This document shows, in pieces, positions 1-13,910 of a stretch of 64,000 bases of DNA (the first letter of the stretch is position 1; each line of letters opens with the position of its first letter). This DNA comes from Cytospora piceicola (Eukaryota > Ascomycota > Sordariomycetes > Diaporthales > Cytosporaceae). Under the pieces are notes generated by a model, which was not told where the DNA came from, searched no databases, and saw only the letters and a program-made list of their open reading frames with translations. Where the stretch lies: positions 1 through 64,000 of the forward strand of contig JALQBC010000023.1 in assembly GCA_023375675.1 (NCBI GenBank), given 5' to 3'. Made by a program: the position numbers and the translations under genes.

Positions 1-635
1 AAGTAAATAAATAAATAAGTAAGTAAGTAAGTAAGTTAATAAGTAAGTTAATAACTAAGTAAGTAAGTAAGTAAGTAAGTAAGTATATAAGTAAATAAAT
101 AAGTAAGTAAGTAAGTAAAGTTATAACTATATTTTTATATTTTATATTTATATTTTTAAAAATATAAAAAAATATATATTTTATATTTATATTTTTAAAC
201 CTTTATATTTATATTTATATTTATTTTTAAACCTTTATATTTTATATTTTTATATTTTTAATATAGAAATATAAATACATTATATAAAATTATAAAGAAC
301 TATATAAAGGTATAAATAACTATTATATTATTAAGTATTATAGTTATTATTATAAAAGTTCTTTAAGTATATTAATATCTATTTTATTTAATTTTATATT
401 TATATTTATATAAGTATATATCTTTAAACTTTTATATTTTTATATTAGAAATATAAATATAAATATAAAAATATAAAATACGTATTTATATTTATATTTA
501 TTTCTAATCTTTTATATTTATATTTATATTTATTTCCGACTTTTTATATTTATATTTTTATATTTATATATATTTTATAACTTTATAAGTAAGTAAGTTA
601 ATAAGTAAGTTAATAAGTAAGTTAATAAGTAAGTT

Positions 636-673
<38 letters not shown>

Positions 674-1562
674 TATATAAGTAAGTAAATAAAGTAAATT
701 AAAAAATAATAATAAGCTTATTTACTAAAAAGGCTTTTTTAAAAAACAAAAAATTTAATAATTAAATATAATATAATAATACCTTTTAAACGTTATTTTC
801 TTATATTCTTTATAGCTTTAAATAGTAAAATACTTATTTATTTATTAGTTAATTAAATTATTTATTAACTTATTTACTTATTTACTTTTAACTTAACTAC
901 TTATTATTATTTAACTTACTTATTAACTAACTTATTCTATATAATATACTTACGTTTTACTTATACTATTATAAGTATTTTTAATAGTTTATAGTTCGGT
1001 AGTAAAAGGTATTTACGTTTATTAGTATTAATACTTATATAGCTTTTATAGACTTTTATAATAAGTATAATATAATAAACTTTATATTAATAAATATAAC
1101 GTTACTTATAGGCTAATCTATAGCCTTCGATATAGCTTTACTTAAAGCCTTATTAAAATTATAGTTTTTAATAATAGGCTTTATAATAGGCTTTATAATA
1201 GTAGTATAGCCTATAGTATTTAAGATTTAAGTAGGTTACCGAGGCTATATAGCTATTATAAACTAAATAAAGGTTAAAGGCTTAAAAAGATTTACGGTTT
1301 TAAACGTATTAACAGCTTATATAAACTATAAAGTCGGCGTAGTCTTAAGTATATTAATAGCTTATATAAGCTATAAAGTTAACGTAGTTTTAAGCGTATA
1401 AACGGCCTACGTAGGCTAAAAAGGCGTTATAGGCTTTATAAAGGGTATAAAAGTCGTAGTAAAAGCGGTAGGTATGTTTAAAGAAGGTATGTCGGCTATA
1501 GGTTTAACGGCGTTATCTGTTAAAAGGCTTTAAAGGGCTATATCGGTTATTTTTATATATAG
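1..1562. repeat. AT-rich simple-repeat region
   Basis: There is no coding potential. Runs of GTAA/AGTA-type repeats lie at about 1-120 and 585-690, separated by TATATTTATATTT-like sequence at about 120-580. A TTAC-oriented patch lies at about 835-945. From about 950 the DNA is degraded AT-rich sequence with a 45-bp tandem repeat at 1300-1434. C and G survive mostly in CpG, GpC or GG context, and CpA and TpG are rare, as RIP would leave them. What the original sequence was cannot be told. Confidence 0.8.
1300..1434. repeat. 45-bp tandem repeat, three copies
   Basis: Three head-to-tail units begin at 1300, 1345 and 1390, each starting TTAARYGTAT-like. The first two are close copies: both carry AGCTTATATAAvCTATAAAG followed by CGTAGT. 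The third is more diverged and GC-richer. The period is a multiple of three, so it may descend from a coding repeat, but every frame is now closed by stops. Confidence 0.7.
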
Positions 1563-1866
1563 TGTTACAGAGGCGAGTGACCTTTATAAAGGACTAAAAG
1601 CTATCGGCCTCGCTACGTTAAGGTTAATTAAAAGTAAGCCCGAAGGCTTATACTTTCGAATAACCGTCGGCTATAGAAATAAAAGCAGAGAGACGAAAAA
1701 GATAATATTTAGGTTTAATTACGTCGGGATAAGTATAAGTAGTAAAACTTTGTTATATATTATTCTTTTTTAAGTAAAAAGAGTAATTAAAATAAGTATT
1801 CGAGATACCTTTTAAAAGATACCGACGTAAGGTTAGTAGGTTTAGTACTACTAGCTACTACGTTAA
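1563..1866. repeat. left LTR
   Basis: This is the direct-repeat partner of 13435-13738. Shared blocks include GGCGAGTrACCTTTATAAA, CTATCGGCC, TTACGTCGGGATAAGTATA and AAGATACCGACGTAAGGTTA. It begins with TG in this copy. A short palindrome (CGGTTTAGAGACCTAAACCG) lies just inside, near 1880-1900. Confidence 0.8.
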
Positions 1867-4800
1867 GCCTTTTTTAGCGGTTTAGAGACCTAAACCGTTA
1901 AATATCCCTTTTTTAAGTAATTCTAAAATATAAAAGAAATATAAAATTATTATAAAAACTTTAAACGAAAAACGACTAACTTTAACTCGAGCTTTAGTAA
2001 AGCTATATTTTAAGCTTACTTTACTACCCGGTCTATTTTCTTCTTTTACGTAAAGACTATTAGATAATTAACCTTAATTTTAACGTATATTACCTATTTA
2101 TCCGGTACGCTCTTTTTACTATTTCTTTACCTTTATATTATACCGATCGATATAAGCTTATTAAGCTTAGTATACCTTTATTACTTTAGCGTACCGAAAT
2201 TAATACTAACTATCGCTTATAGCTAAAAAGTATTTAGTATTTATAATCGAAACCTTTTTTTTACTATAAAGGTTTTATAAAAAGAGACTTAAGCGTATTA
2301 GAATCTTTAAGTTTATTATAATACGATTATAAAGCGTATATCGTTTAACGATTTAAGGTTAAGATTAATTAAGATTAAAAAAAACCAGGGTAATATTCCG
2401 GTTCTTTTATTTTTTAAGTTTTAGACTAATTTAATTACTTAAAGGTTAACGAATAGTTACCGCTAAGGAAAACCGTAATATCTTTACGACGGTGTTATAT
2501 CTAAATAAGATCGGTATATAGAATTAAAGACTAAGGTAGCGTTAATTATTAAAAGAAAGATTTTAAAAAGCACTTCTCTTTTCGATATTTAGTAGAATAA
2601 AGCGCAGAGATATCGATTTAAAAGGTCCGAAAGATAATCGTTTAAAATAATAGCTTACCGTAGCTAATATAGTAGTCCGGCTTATTTTATATACTAATCG
2701 GCCGAAAAAGGAGTTTATATTATTACGAAGTACTTTAAGTCTGTCTTTATTAAGGATAATTATATCGCTTTTATAATATTTAATAAAAGAACTATTTAAG
2801 TAATACTACTTAACGTCTTTTTATAATACTACGTTTTAAAATATAATCGTTAACGTCTTTAGCTAACGTATATAGCTTAGTCTATATTTAAGCTTTCGAT
2901 AGTATATTTCGATATAAATCCTTAAAGTAACGTTAAATTTATCTTCTATTAGTAAGTAAATAATATATCTTATAGCCGTTTAGTCTGTATATTTAATATA
3001 ATTACCCCGGTTAATAAATTCTTTATACTTTAAAATCCTTATTCGAAAAGTTTTTATAATTATAAAGCTATTATAGCTATTATTCCCGAAGCGAAAGCAA
3101 GCGGTATAAAAGGTTTCGAAAAGCTTAGTTAAAATAAAAAGATATAAGCCGCTATTTTTAATTATATCTTAAAGAAAGTTTATAATAACTTTTCGGATAT
3201 TAGTATTTTTTATTATAATAATTTATTAGTCGGTATCGACGATATAAGCTTTTTAATAAAGTTAGTTATATTAGAAAAAATACTTTTATTTATTTTTAAT
3301 ATTATTAACTACTTAAAAAATAAGCCGTTTTTTAATTAAGTTTAAATTTTAACTACTAGTATTTAGCTTAAGCAGGTTATTTAAATCTTTTACTTTAAGT
3401 TAAAAGTTATTAATTTAAATCTTTTTTTAAAGGTATTAAGTAAAGTAATATATTCCTATTAGTATAAAAAGGAATCTTAATTCCTTTTTTCTTTAAAGAT
3501 ATCCTTTTAAATTGTAAAAGCTAAAAAGGTGTTTATAAGGATTAGATTTAAAAATAAAACATTAGTAGGATATATAAAAAGAAAGTTTTAAAAAGTATTA
3601 TTCGATTAATCCTTTAGCTATCTAGTTACTTATATTTAAGGCCTCGAAGAAAAAAGGTTTACTTAAAACTATTTTTTATATATAAAAAGAAGAGATTATA
3701 TTCCGAAAGGTATAAGCCTAGCTTTTCGTATTTAAGTTAGTAAAGTTAATAAAGCTAGTAGTAAATAGCTTTTTACCTATAGCCGCTTTTATATCGGCTA
3801 TATTCTTAACGTACCGAAAGGAACTTATCTTTACTTAAAGTAGATTTATATATTAAAGTTAATAAAGAAGATAGTAAGTATATATAAAAAGACTTTTTAA
3901 AAGATAGGTAAGTAAATATATATAAGGTTTTAAAGGTAAGCGTTAATAGTAGAAAGAAAGGAAGATAGAATCTTATTATAATAAATAAAGGTAAGGTTTT
4001 TATAAAGATTAGAGTTAACTAAATAGTTTTCTTTTAACGTAAAAGTAAGTAGTCGGTAACAGAAAGCGTATTATCGAAAGAATTTATTTTAAGTAAGTAA
4101 ATTAACTAAATAATTATATTACTTTTTAGTTTTTTATAAAGGTAAATACTTTCTGCCGGTAACTTAAAGAATAGTTTTATTTACTACTTATTATTTAAGT
4201 ATAGTAAATTAAACAGAGACTTTTACTAGCTTAAAACGTTCCTTTTTTTTTTATCGTAATAAAAAGGTATACGGTTATAAGTAAATTAGCTAAACTACTT
4301 ACTTTTACTTTATACTTAAACTTAAATACTTTTATTTTTAATTTAATTTCTCTGATTTTTTTTTAACTTTAACCTTAAACTACTTTTTTCCTTAACCGAC
4401 CTTTCTTTTCTTATATTTACTTTACTAATATACTTCTTTTATATATTTAAAATATCTTTTTCTTTTATTAGTATTAACTGTTTTTCGGAAGCGTAAGCTT
4501 TTTTTAAGTAGCTTTTCTAAATCTACTTTTACGCTTTTATTCGGCTCTTTATCGAAGATAATACTATTTAACACCTTTTTATCTTTAAAGGTTTTAAAAG
4601 TATAAGGAATAACTTTAACGATCTTAACAGAACTTAAAACGATATTCTTAATTATATTACTTTTTCTAAGTATAAAAGTAAACTTAGTTAATATTATTAC
4701 TAATAAGCGATTAAAGATATTACTGTATTTATTACTTTTACCGACCGGCTTACTCTTTACCTTAGTAACTTTATTAAGACTAACAGATATAATTATTAGC

Positions 4801-7800
4801 CTTTTACAGTTTATTTTTTTAACAGACTTTTATTCGGAAAATATATCGAGTAAATTAAAACTCGGGTAGTAAAGTAGTAGGCTATAGTAATCGGATTCTT
4901 TAGCTACCGAAATCGGAATACTTATAATTATTATATTAAAGTTTTCGGTATTTTTTATATAGAGTATAAAGATAAAAACGGAAATCCGGTTCGATTATAC
5001 GTTAACTATCCTTTCTTTAAATATCTTTTTTATTTTAGTATTTATTTTAAAGCTTATATTAATTATATTTTTAAAGTTATCGTTATTAATTATAATTTTA
5101 ACTAAATAAGCTTAATTAACTAATTTAACAGTAAGGTATATAAAGTTATCCGATATAACTTAGCTATAGCTCGATTATTTTTCGTAAATCTTAAAAAGCG
5201 TAAAATTAAAGATAAAATAGTTATATTAGTTAATATTATTAAAAAGAAACAGTCTTATTATAAGTAATAACTTATAATATTAATAGCTATTTAAAGAGAA
5301 CCGGATTTATAAAAGGAATATAGGAATAAAGTTAATTATAAAAGTATAAATTCGGCGGATAAACAAGTAAATAAATTTTCGTATAAAAATAAATAAGATT
5401 TTTAGTATCGGAATCGATACTTTTTCTTAAAAACTAAAAACTAAAACTGTAAACGGCCTTCTTTCTTTTAGTAGCTATACCTATAATATAAAGCTACTTA
5501 AATAAACGTAATATAAATAAAATAAAAACTAAAAAAAATAAAATAAAAATAAAGGAAAACTAAAAGTAATAAAAAAATAGTAATAAAACAGAATATTAAC
5601 GGTAGAAAACTATATTTAAACGGTCTTATAACAAATAAACGACGGTTTATAAACGGTAAACGGATTAATTAAATATTTTTAAATAGTAAAAACTAAAAGA
5701 AAAAAAAATAAAATAGGAATTAATAATATTAAAAAAGTAAAGGTTTATAATAAATATTTTATAAAAGAAATATAAAGAAATTATTATCTTTAATTTAATA
5801 CGTTAAAATTTAAATAAACTAATTATTTTATTTAACTTTTTTTTACTCGGATATCTCTTTTACTTTCGCTTAAGTTTAAAGTTAAGAATTAAAAATAGTT
5901 ACTTCGTTTAAGTTATTAAAGTCGCTTAAATTATTTTCTTCTTTTATATTAAAAACTATAAAGATTAAAATCTTTAAAAGATTTTAGAATTAACTAAGGC
6001 TAAGTAAAATAAAAATATCGAGTTTTAAAACCTAAAATATATCGGTTATAAGTACTTTATCTTAATAAACTTTTAAAGGTTTTTTAATAGCTTTATAAAT
6101 AAAAGGTAAAGAAATTAATAAAAGCTTATCGCTTAAAAAAAAAACTTATTTATTTTTACTTTAATTTTATAGTATCGAAGTCTTTAGTTTTTAAAAACCT
6201 CGGGTATTTTAAATAAACTTTTTAATATTTTTAGTAAAGAATATACCTTTAAAAAGAATTCTGTTAGTTATTCGAAGTCGATAAATATATTTAAACAGAA
6301 CTTAATTAATAATAAATAGTTTCTTTTAACGGTAAGTAATCTTAATAGTTTTTAAATAAAATATTTTCCTTATATAGTTATAAACTAAAACTATATTATT
6401 TTTTTAAAGCCGGCTCTTTTTAATTAAACCTCGAGAGTTTACTTTATTAGTTATTTTCTATTGGTATATTATTACCGCTTCGATAACGATTTAAATATTT
6501 GCTTTTTAGTTAGCTATAGATTAAATCTTTACTTTAAAAGCTTTTTAACTATTTTAATTAAGCTTTTATAAAGCGATCTTTTATATAAGAATCTCGGTTT
6601 TTAAAAAGATTAATAGTTCTTATTTAAAAATAAGGTAAAAGAGTATAAAACTATAAAAATAACGGATTAAGGTATAATTAGTAAAAATTATAATCTTAAA
6701 GTATTACCGTTATAATATCTGCTTATCTGTTATTTTAGTTAAAGCGTTAGTAATAAAGTAATATCCTTTTTTAATAATCTTTTAAGCCGAAGGATTATAA
6801 AGTAAAACTTAAACGAAAAGGATACTAAGTTATTTAATAATAATTTTAAACTCTTTTTTATTCTTTAATCTTCTGTCGATATTAATAAATAATAAATATT
6901 TATAAGTAAGAATAATATTTTTTTAAAAGAACTTTTTTATTATTAGTAAATCCGATTTCTTTATCGGTTTAATAATTATGTATTTTATTAAATTATATTA
7001 AGCTTTAATAAGAAATTAATAGCTTTAATCGTTAAGTATATATTAAATATTAACTTTAATTTTCTCGAATAGCCGTTTAGGGACTATAAAATAAACTTTT
7101 TCGTTTTAAAGTTTCGGATTATACTTATTATACTTAAAATAAGTTTAAATAGCTTCGGTAACGTTTAACTAAAGCTATCTTTAAAAATATAGTCTTTTAA
7201 GCTTAATAAACGTTATATTACGGCTTTTATATCCGAATTTCTTATAATAATCTTAGAAGATTTTCTATTAAAAGTTAAAATTATTAATAATACGCCGACG
7301 TAAAAGCTTCTTTTCTTTTTATCTTTAAAGAGTATAATTAATTACTTAATATCTTAACGCTTTATTTTTAAATCGTTTAATAACTTATTTTTATATTCTT
7401 TAAAGAATAATACCGGTAATAAAAAACCTTACATATTATAAAGATTTATCGGACTAAATTAACTTTAGGTTTAAGATTTCTTTTACTAGTATTATATTAA
7501 TTTAAGTATCGTATTAGTTATTAAAGTTTTTTTCCGAATTTTCGGCTAAAGCTTTAAAAATTAATAGCCGAGAAAATATATCGACGATAAGATTTTTCGT
7601 CTTAAGAATATACTTAATAATAAAGTCGAAGATCTTAATAATAACGATTTAACAACTTATTAAAACGTTTAAGATATCCGATATCCTTTTATTAATTTAA
7701 TTAACGAAAACTTATATATCTGTTTTTAAAATAAAATAATATTTAAAAAGATATTAATAAAATTACCGAAAAGCGTAAAAAACTACCTAATACTCTTTTT

Positions 7801-10800
7801 TCGTAGTATTATACTTTTACTTAACTTAAGTTTAAAAACTACTTTCGAAATAAGTTAGTTTCCGATATCTTTCAACCTTTTATATTAAAACGGCTTTTTA
7901 TTTAACTAAACTAATATCGATTATTAAAATAATAGTTTCAGTACTAGGTAAGTAATTAATCCCGATAATAACTAATTTATTAACTAACATATTAATTAAT
8001 TCCTTTATAACGATTTATTAAGCTTTTTCTTATCAGAATAAAACGTCTTTCTTTATTAGGTTATAAAGTAGTTAAGTAATAATAACGAAGTTTTAAATTT
8101 AATAGTTATAGTAAATAACTATTTTTAAAAATAATCAGAGGTTTTTAAAATTATTATAAACCGTTTAACCTTTAATTTTTTAAATTTTCTTTAGTTAAAA
8201 AGAACGTTTAATCGATTTATATATATAACCGATAATATTTACCTACCTTCGATACTATTTAGATTTAATACTTTAAATCGTTACTTTTACTAGCTCGGTA
8301 TTAAAAAAGACTTAATTAAAGTTATAAATATATTTTATAATATAATAACAGATATCCGGAAGCTTTTTTAATATTTTATCCGAGTAAGTTAACTCCGGAC
8401 TTTTAATAGCGATATTATTAAAAAAAGCTTAATAAATATAAAAAATTAAATTATATAATAATCAGACTATAATTCTTATAAATTAAGTAATAAAGTTTAT
8501 TACTTTTATCGGTAAAGTATATATTTAAAAAAAACTTAAAAAAATAGTAAAAGTTATTATATCTTAACTATTCGGATAAAGCTTAACTTAATCGTATTTA
8601 AAGAAAAAGTCGAAAAAAGACAGAATCTTATATATTATAAATTCTTTAAAGAATTAATTAGCTATAAACAGTATAAAAACGTTTTTAATTATAAACGTAT
8701 TATACTTTTAAACGTTATTAATAAAATAAAAGCTACTATCTTTTTTTTAAACTAAAAACTAACGATTACGGTATAAACTATAACTATTTTCGATAATTTA
8801 TTTTTTTAAACGTTTTTTAAATAGCTTTAAAGTTTTCGATTTAAAAGTATAAAAGATCGGGATATTCTTTAACTAAAAGATATTATAAAAAACGGTTCGA
8901 ATAACTTAAAAAAAAGTAACTTCTTTAATAATTTCTTTAATTTTAAACTAATTTTATATTAAACTCTTTTCCTAGTTAATTAATATATACCGGAATATCT
9001 TTACTTTAGCCAGGTTAAAATTATTATAATTAGTTTTTAATATTTTTTTTTACCTTTTTTCTATTAATCGGCTTTTAAACTCGATATTTAAAAACTTCGG
9101 CTAAATTTAAAAGTTATATTTACTAAACGGTAACTTAGCTTAATTAGCTTTAACCGTTTCGACTTTTTTTACTTTTTATATCGGATTTTTTTTTAAAATA
9201 AAGCCGTCCGGTTTTAAATTATTAACCGGCTTAACTTTAAAGGTAACTCTTTTATAAAAAGTATTAACTATTTTTACTATTTCTTTAATAGCTTAACGCG
9301 TTTACTTTTAAAAAAAAGGTAAGTTAAAACCTTTTTTTTATAGTTTTTTAATTTATTATTTATATTAACTATAAAAATAACGGTAGTTTTCTTTTTATTA
9401 AATAAAGAGGTATATATTTATAAGTTCTGTTTTAACTACTTTAAATATTATTAAAACGAATATAAGTATATTTTTATTAGATAAGGAAAAAACGGGAATA
9501 TTACTTAGTTTAAGTTAATCGGAAACTTAAGTAAAAACGTTTTTATTACTAATAACGTTACGTTTTTCGGAAATATAATTATTAAGCTTTAGTTTTTTTT
9601 AAGCTTACTTTTTAAATAAAAGTTAACTTAAATAAAAGTTTTAAACTTACTTTTTACTATAATAATTAGTTTAGTATTATTAAAACGAAAATTAGTTTTA
9701 AATAAATTATTAAACAAATATTTAAAAGTAAGCTTTATTTAAAAGATAAATAGTATCCCGAAAAAGATATTATAGTTTATCTTTATAATTCGGTTTTTTA
9801 TTATATAAAAAACAACTTACTTATAATAACTTTCGATTTAAACCGAGGTTTTAAAAACGTTTAAAAGGTTAATCTTTCTTTTATTATATACTTAAAAACT
9901 AATATCGGTTTAAATAACCGGAAGTTTATATTTATTATAAATACTTATTTTTAAAAAGTTAAGTTCGGCTCCGGTATCGAGTATTAATAACTAAGTATTA
10001 CTACCTTTAAATCCGATTCAGATAATAAAATAATAAACCGAAACGATACTTTTTTAAAGTTTTTTAGTATAAGTATTTATATTAGTAACTCTTTAATAAA
10101 GATATACTTTAATTATATTAATTTAAGTATTAAAAACTTTTTAGTTTTTAAAAAAAAAGTTAATTAAGTTAAAACTAAGTTAGTCTTATTATAAAGACTT
10201 ATCTTTTTATCGGACTATTATTACGTTTAAAGCTTTAAGTTAATTATTTACTTTATTATTTAGGTTTTAGCTTTTTTTATAATTAAAATAAATAATTTTT
10301 ATTTTACTATCTTAAAATATTTAAATATAATAAATAATACTATTTTTAAAGTTAAAGCGTATTTAAAAGATTTTATTTTAAATATATCTTTTAAAAGTAT
10401 AAAAAAACCGATTAACTAATATTTTTTTAAAGTCCGGGATAGTATTTCGTACTTTTATTTATAGGTTTTCTTTTAAAGGCGGCTAATTAATATTATTCTT
10501 TTTAGCTTTTTTTTTAGCTTAATCTTTAGATATTAAAATACTTTAAATAACAGTTTTTAAAACTTTATCTTCGATTTAAGTAATCTTTTATCTTTTAATA
10601 ACGCTATCGTTAACTTAAGCTTAATTATTAACATTAAAAACTTTTCTTTACTCTTTAATATTAAAAATCGTCGTCGAAAAAGTAATAACAGTTAGCTTTT
10701 TAAACAGTATATATCCGGAAAATATATTTAAAATACTACCTTAATAAATAACCGCTTAAATCGACCTAATATTTATATTATCGTTATTAAAGTTATTTAT

Positions 10801-13434
10801 AGAATTATAAAATAATTTACCGATAATATACTTAAAATTACCTCGAAATCGAGGTTTATACTTAACTAAAATTTTATACCTTTTAACTATAAGTATTTAA
10901 TTTTAATTATCCCAGGCTTAAAGCTTTAAAGTTATTAAAACGATTTAAAAAGCTTTTACTCCTTTTTTATTATAGTATTAACTAATTAAGTTTGTTTAAA
11001 CTAACTTTCCTTTACCTTTAAAAACCTTATCTTTCGTTTTAATTATTTAAAGTATTCGTCTTAAGTTTAAATAAAAAAGAATACCTTTCTTTTTTAGCTT
11101 TTTAAGTAAAAGGTATCGATTAACGTTATAATTATTCCGTTTATATTTATAATAAAGTTTCTTAGTCTTATCTTTTTTAAACTAATTAATTTCTATCTTA
11201 TAATAATAAATATAAATAATAAAATCTTACTTATTAATATATTCTTTATTAACTATATACTTAATAATATTATTAAAGCTAATTAAAAAAATAAGATTTT
11301 AAATCTAGTCTTTTAATAAAATACTTTTAAGTAACTAACGATAATTATATAATTAGGCTTTAACTTTTTTATATACTTAGTTTCGGATATTATTAATATT
11401 TTATTAAAAACGAAAGTTTTTTTAACTAATTTTCTTTTAAAGGTTTATATTACTAATCTTTAAGTTATTTAGTTATTTAAAAAGATCTTTATACTAATTG
11501 TCGGATATAACTAAAAGACTAATATTAGCTTACAGGTTTAAGTCTTACTTATTAAAGATCTTAAAAACTATAGCTTAAATATAGAATTAAACAGCTTTAT
11601 TTTAAAGAGTAAAGTTTTTAAAAAAGAAAGCCGGTATAAGATCCGGTTAATAAGTCTATAAAGTTACTATTAAAAAGATAAGATCTTATCCTCTCCGGTT
11701 ATTATAAATATTACGTCCGGATATCTTTTTATTACGCTTTTCTTTATATTAAACGATTAAATAAAGCTTTAAAAGATTATTTATTAAGTAAAGTTAAAAC
11801 TAGCTTTTTAAAGAATTTTCTGTAACTTTAAGCTTAATATATAACCTTTTAATTTAAAAAGTAAAAAGTTTATTTTAAAACTCTGTTTAAGTCTAATAAT
11901 TTCGCTTTCTAGCCTTTATAAAAAGTTAATTATACTTTAAAATAACGAAACGAAATAACTTTAAAAAATTAATAATATAAGTAAAAATAAAAGCTCTTTT
12001 TTCTTAATCCGGGGTATAAAGCTATTAGCGATTATAACGTTTATACGTCTACTTTAATCGTTTCTTTTAATTAGCTTAAGTTTAAACGTTCGATATTTAT
12101 ATTATAAAGTCTGTTACTATTTTTAATCTTATAACTATTATCTTTAAAATCTTTAAAGTATATTAATTAGAAATCTTTAAAATCGAACGAATAATATTAT
12201 AACGCTTAAGATAATCGGTAATATTAATACCGTCGAAAGGTTTAAAACTAAGTACTTAAATCCTTTTAACCGGTAGAATACTAATAAATAAGCTTAAGTA
12301 TTATATTAGTAAAAAAGCTAAAAAGAGATACGCCGGCGTTTAAAATTAATTAAAAAGTATAAAAGTTTTATTAATCTTTTTTCTTAAAAGAGTAAAAGAA
12401 GTTAGTTAATCTTTTATTGATATTTTCTTTTTTTACTTTTTATTAAAACGATTTAGTTTCTTTTATCTTTTTCTTTTCGATATTCTTTTCGGCTTATCTT
12501 TAATTTTCGTCTTTTCGTTAATCGTTTAATTAAACCTGTCGATATAGTTAACTTTACTATATAATATTAAATTATTATTTAAGACGGATAAAGGTATTTA
12601 ATATATTATAACTATAAATTTAAAAGAAAAAGATAAAATAAAAGAATATACTAAATCTCTCTTTTTATTAGTAAAATACTATATAAAACCTAAAGATATT
12701 TAATTAATTTTAAGTTTACCGGAAAAAGTATTTAATATAAGTCCGGGATAATAATAATAAAAATAGATAAACGTTAATTACTTTAATATTTATCGGAATA
12801 AGAAAAACACTTTAAATAAAATATTTTAAAAAGTAAAACGTAAAACAGATTTAATTAATATTATTATTAAACAGTATAACTATCGCGATAATCTTTTTTC
12901 TCCTCGGGCTTTTTAAAAAATCCGTTTCTTTTACTAGTTAACCGTTTAGCTATTTATACGTAATATTTTTTAAGTCTTTTAAAGAGGAAATAGCTTAAGA
13001 CTTAGATTTTTAATTTAATTAGTATAATACCGGTAAACTATAAAGTTATATTCGACTATAAAAACTCGTTTCCCTTTTATATTTCTTTATTTTAAATAAG
13101 TATTCGGTTTAATAATAGGTAAAAAAACCTCTTCTTTTATAAGCTTATCTTTATAACGTCGTCGATCTATTATATATTATAATAAAAGTAAAATTAATCG
13201 GTAAAATTCGGTATTAAACGTCGTAACTCGAATATTTACCTCGCTTTTTTTAATCTATACCTTTAATATCTAACGGTCGTAAACTTCGGTTCCGGTAAGT
13301 CTTATACTTAAACAGCTTAAAGGTATATAGTTTTAAACGTCGATATACTCTTTAAAATATCTTTAATTTAATTAAATTAAAGAATTTAAAGAAGCCGATA
13401 AAACTTATATTCGATTTATAAAGTAGATACTAAA

Positions 13435-13738
13435 TATCGTAAAGGCGAGTAACCTTTATAAAAGACTAAAAGCTATCGGCCTTATTACGTTAAGGTTAAT
13501 TAAGAGTAAGCCCGAAAGCTTATACTTTCGAACGACCGTCGGCTATAGAAATAAAAGTAAAAAGACGAAAGGGATAATATTTAGGTTTAATTACGTCGGG
13601 ATAAGTATAGGTAGTAAAACTTTGTTATATGTTATTCTTTTCTAAGTAAAAAGAGTGATTAAAACAAGCACTCGAGATGCCTTTTAAAAGATACCGACGT
13701 AAGGTTAGTAGGTCTAGTACTACTAGCTACCGCGTTAA
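13435..13738. repeat. right LTR
   Basis: This is the direct-repeat partner of 1563-1866 and has the same length. It retains slightly more C and G than the left copy in several places, for example the CAAGCACTCGAGATGCC segment near 13662, so it is the better template for reconstructing the pre-RIP LTR. The element ends here and the sequence switches at once to a GC-rich hairpin island. Confidence 0.8.
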
Positions 13739-13740
13739 TA

Positions 13741-13910
13741 AAAACTGGGGAACGGCGGTAGGACCGCCTGCCGAGAAGGCCTTCCGTTAGGAAGGATCGG
13801 AATCTTAATAGCTACTTAAGTAAATACGCCGCTTAGGCTGCTCCGGATCCGATAGAGTAACGCCCTTCGGGCGTTACTCTATCGTCTCCTCCGCAGCCTT
13901 AAGCGGCGAA
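13741..13910. other. GC-rich hairpin island within AT-rich DNA
   Basis: About 170 bp of non-mutated, GC-rich sequence between the right LTR and the satellite carries three perfect inverted repeats. The first is 13754-13768 (6-bp arms GGCGGT/ACCGCC, 3-nt loop). The second is 13780-13795 (6-bp arms CCTTCC/GGAAGG, loop GTTA). The third is 13851-13883 (15-bp arms starting GATAGAGTAACGCCC, loop TTC). The third sits inside an outer stem pairing 13827-13841 with 13893-13908 with one bulge. There is no open reading frame. Its identity is unknown; it could be the end of a small non-autonomous element or a structured-RNA gene. Its freedom from RIP fits a short or recent insertion. Confidence 0.75.

Larger units (their letters stand above)
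1563..13738. mobile_element. RIP-degraded LTR retrotransposon
   Basis: Two direct repeats of equal length (304 bp) bound about 11.6 kb of internal sequence. The left copy starts TGTTACAG and the right TATCGTAAAG; both end CGTTAA. Most differences between the copies are transitions, as expected if RIP hit them independently. The interior is strongly AT-rich, with few CpA or TpG and stops in all six frames, and no open frame of 60 codons occurs. I could not recognise gag, protease, reverse transcriptase or integrase motifs, so Gypsy versus Copia and transcription direction are unresolved. A target-site duplication is not obvious. Confidence 0.8.

Noticed and set aside
1867..13434. Retroelement protein-coding domains
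   Set aside because: Stops occur in all frames. I could not identify a reverse transcriptase, integrase or protease motif with confidence, so none is annotated.
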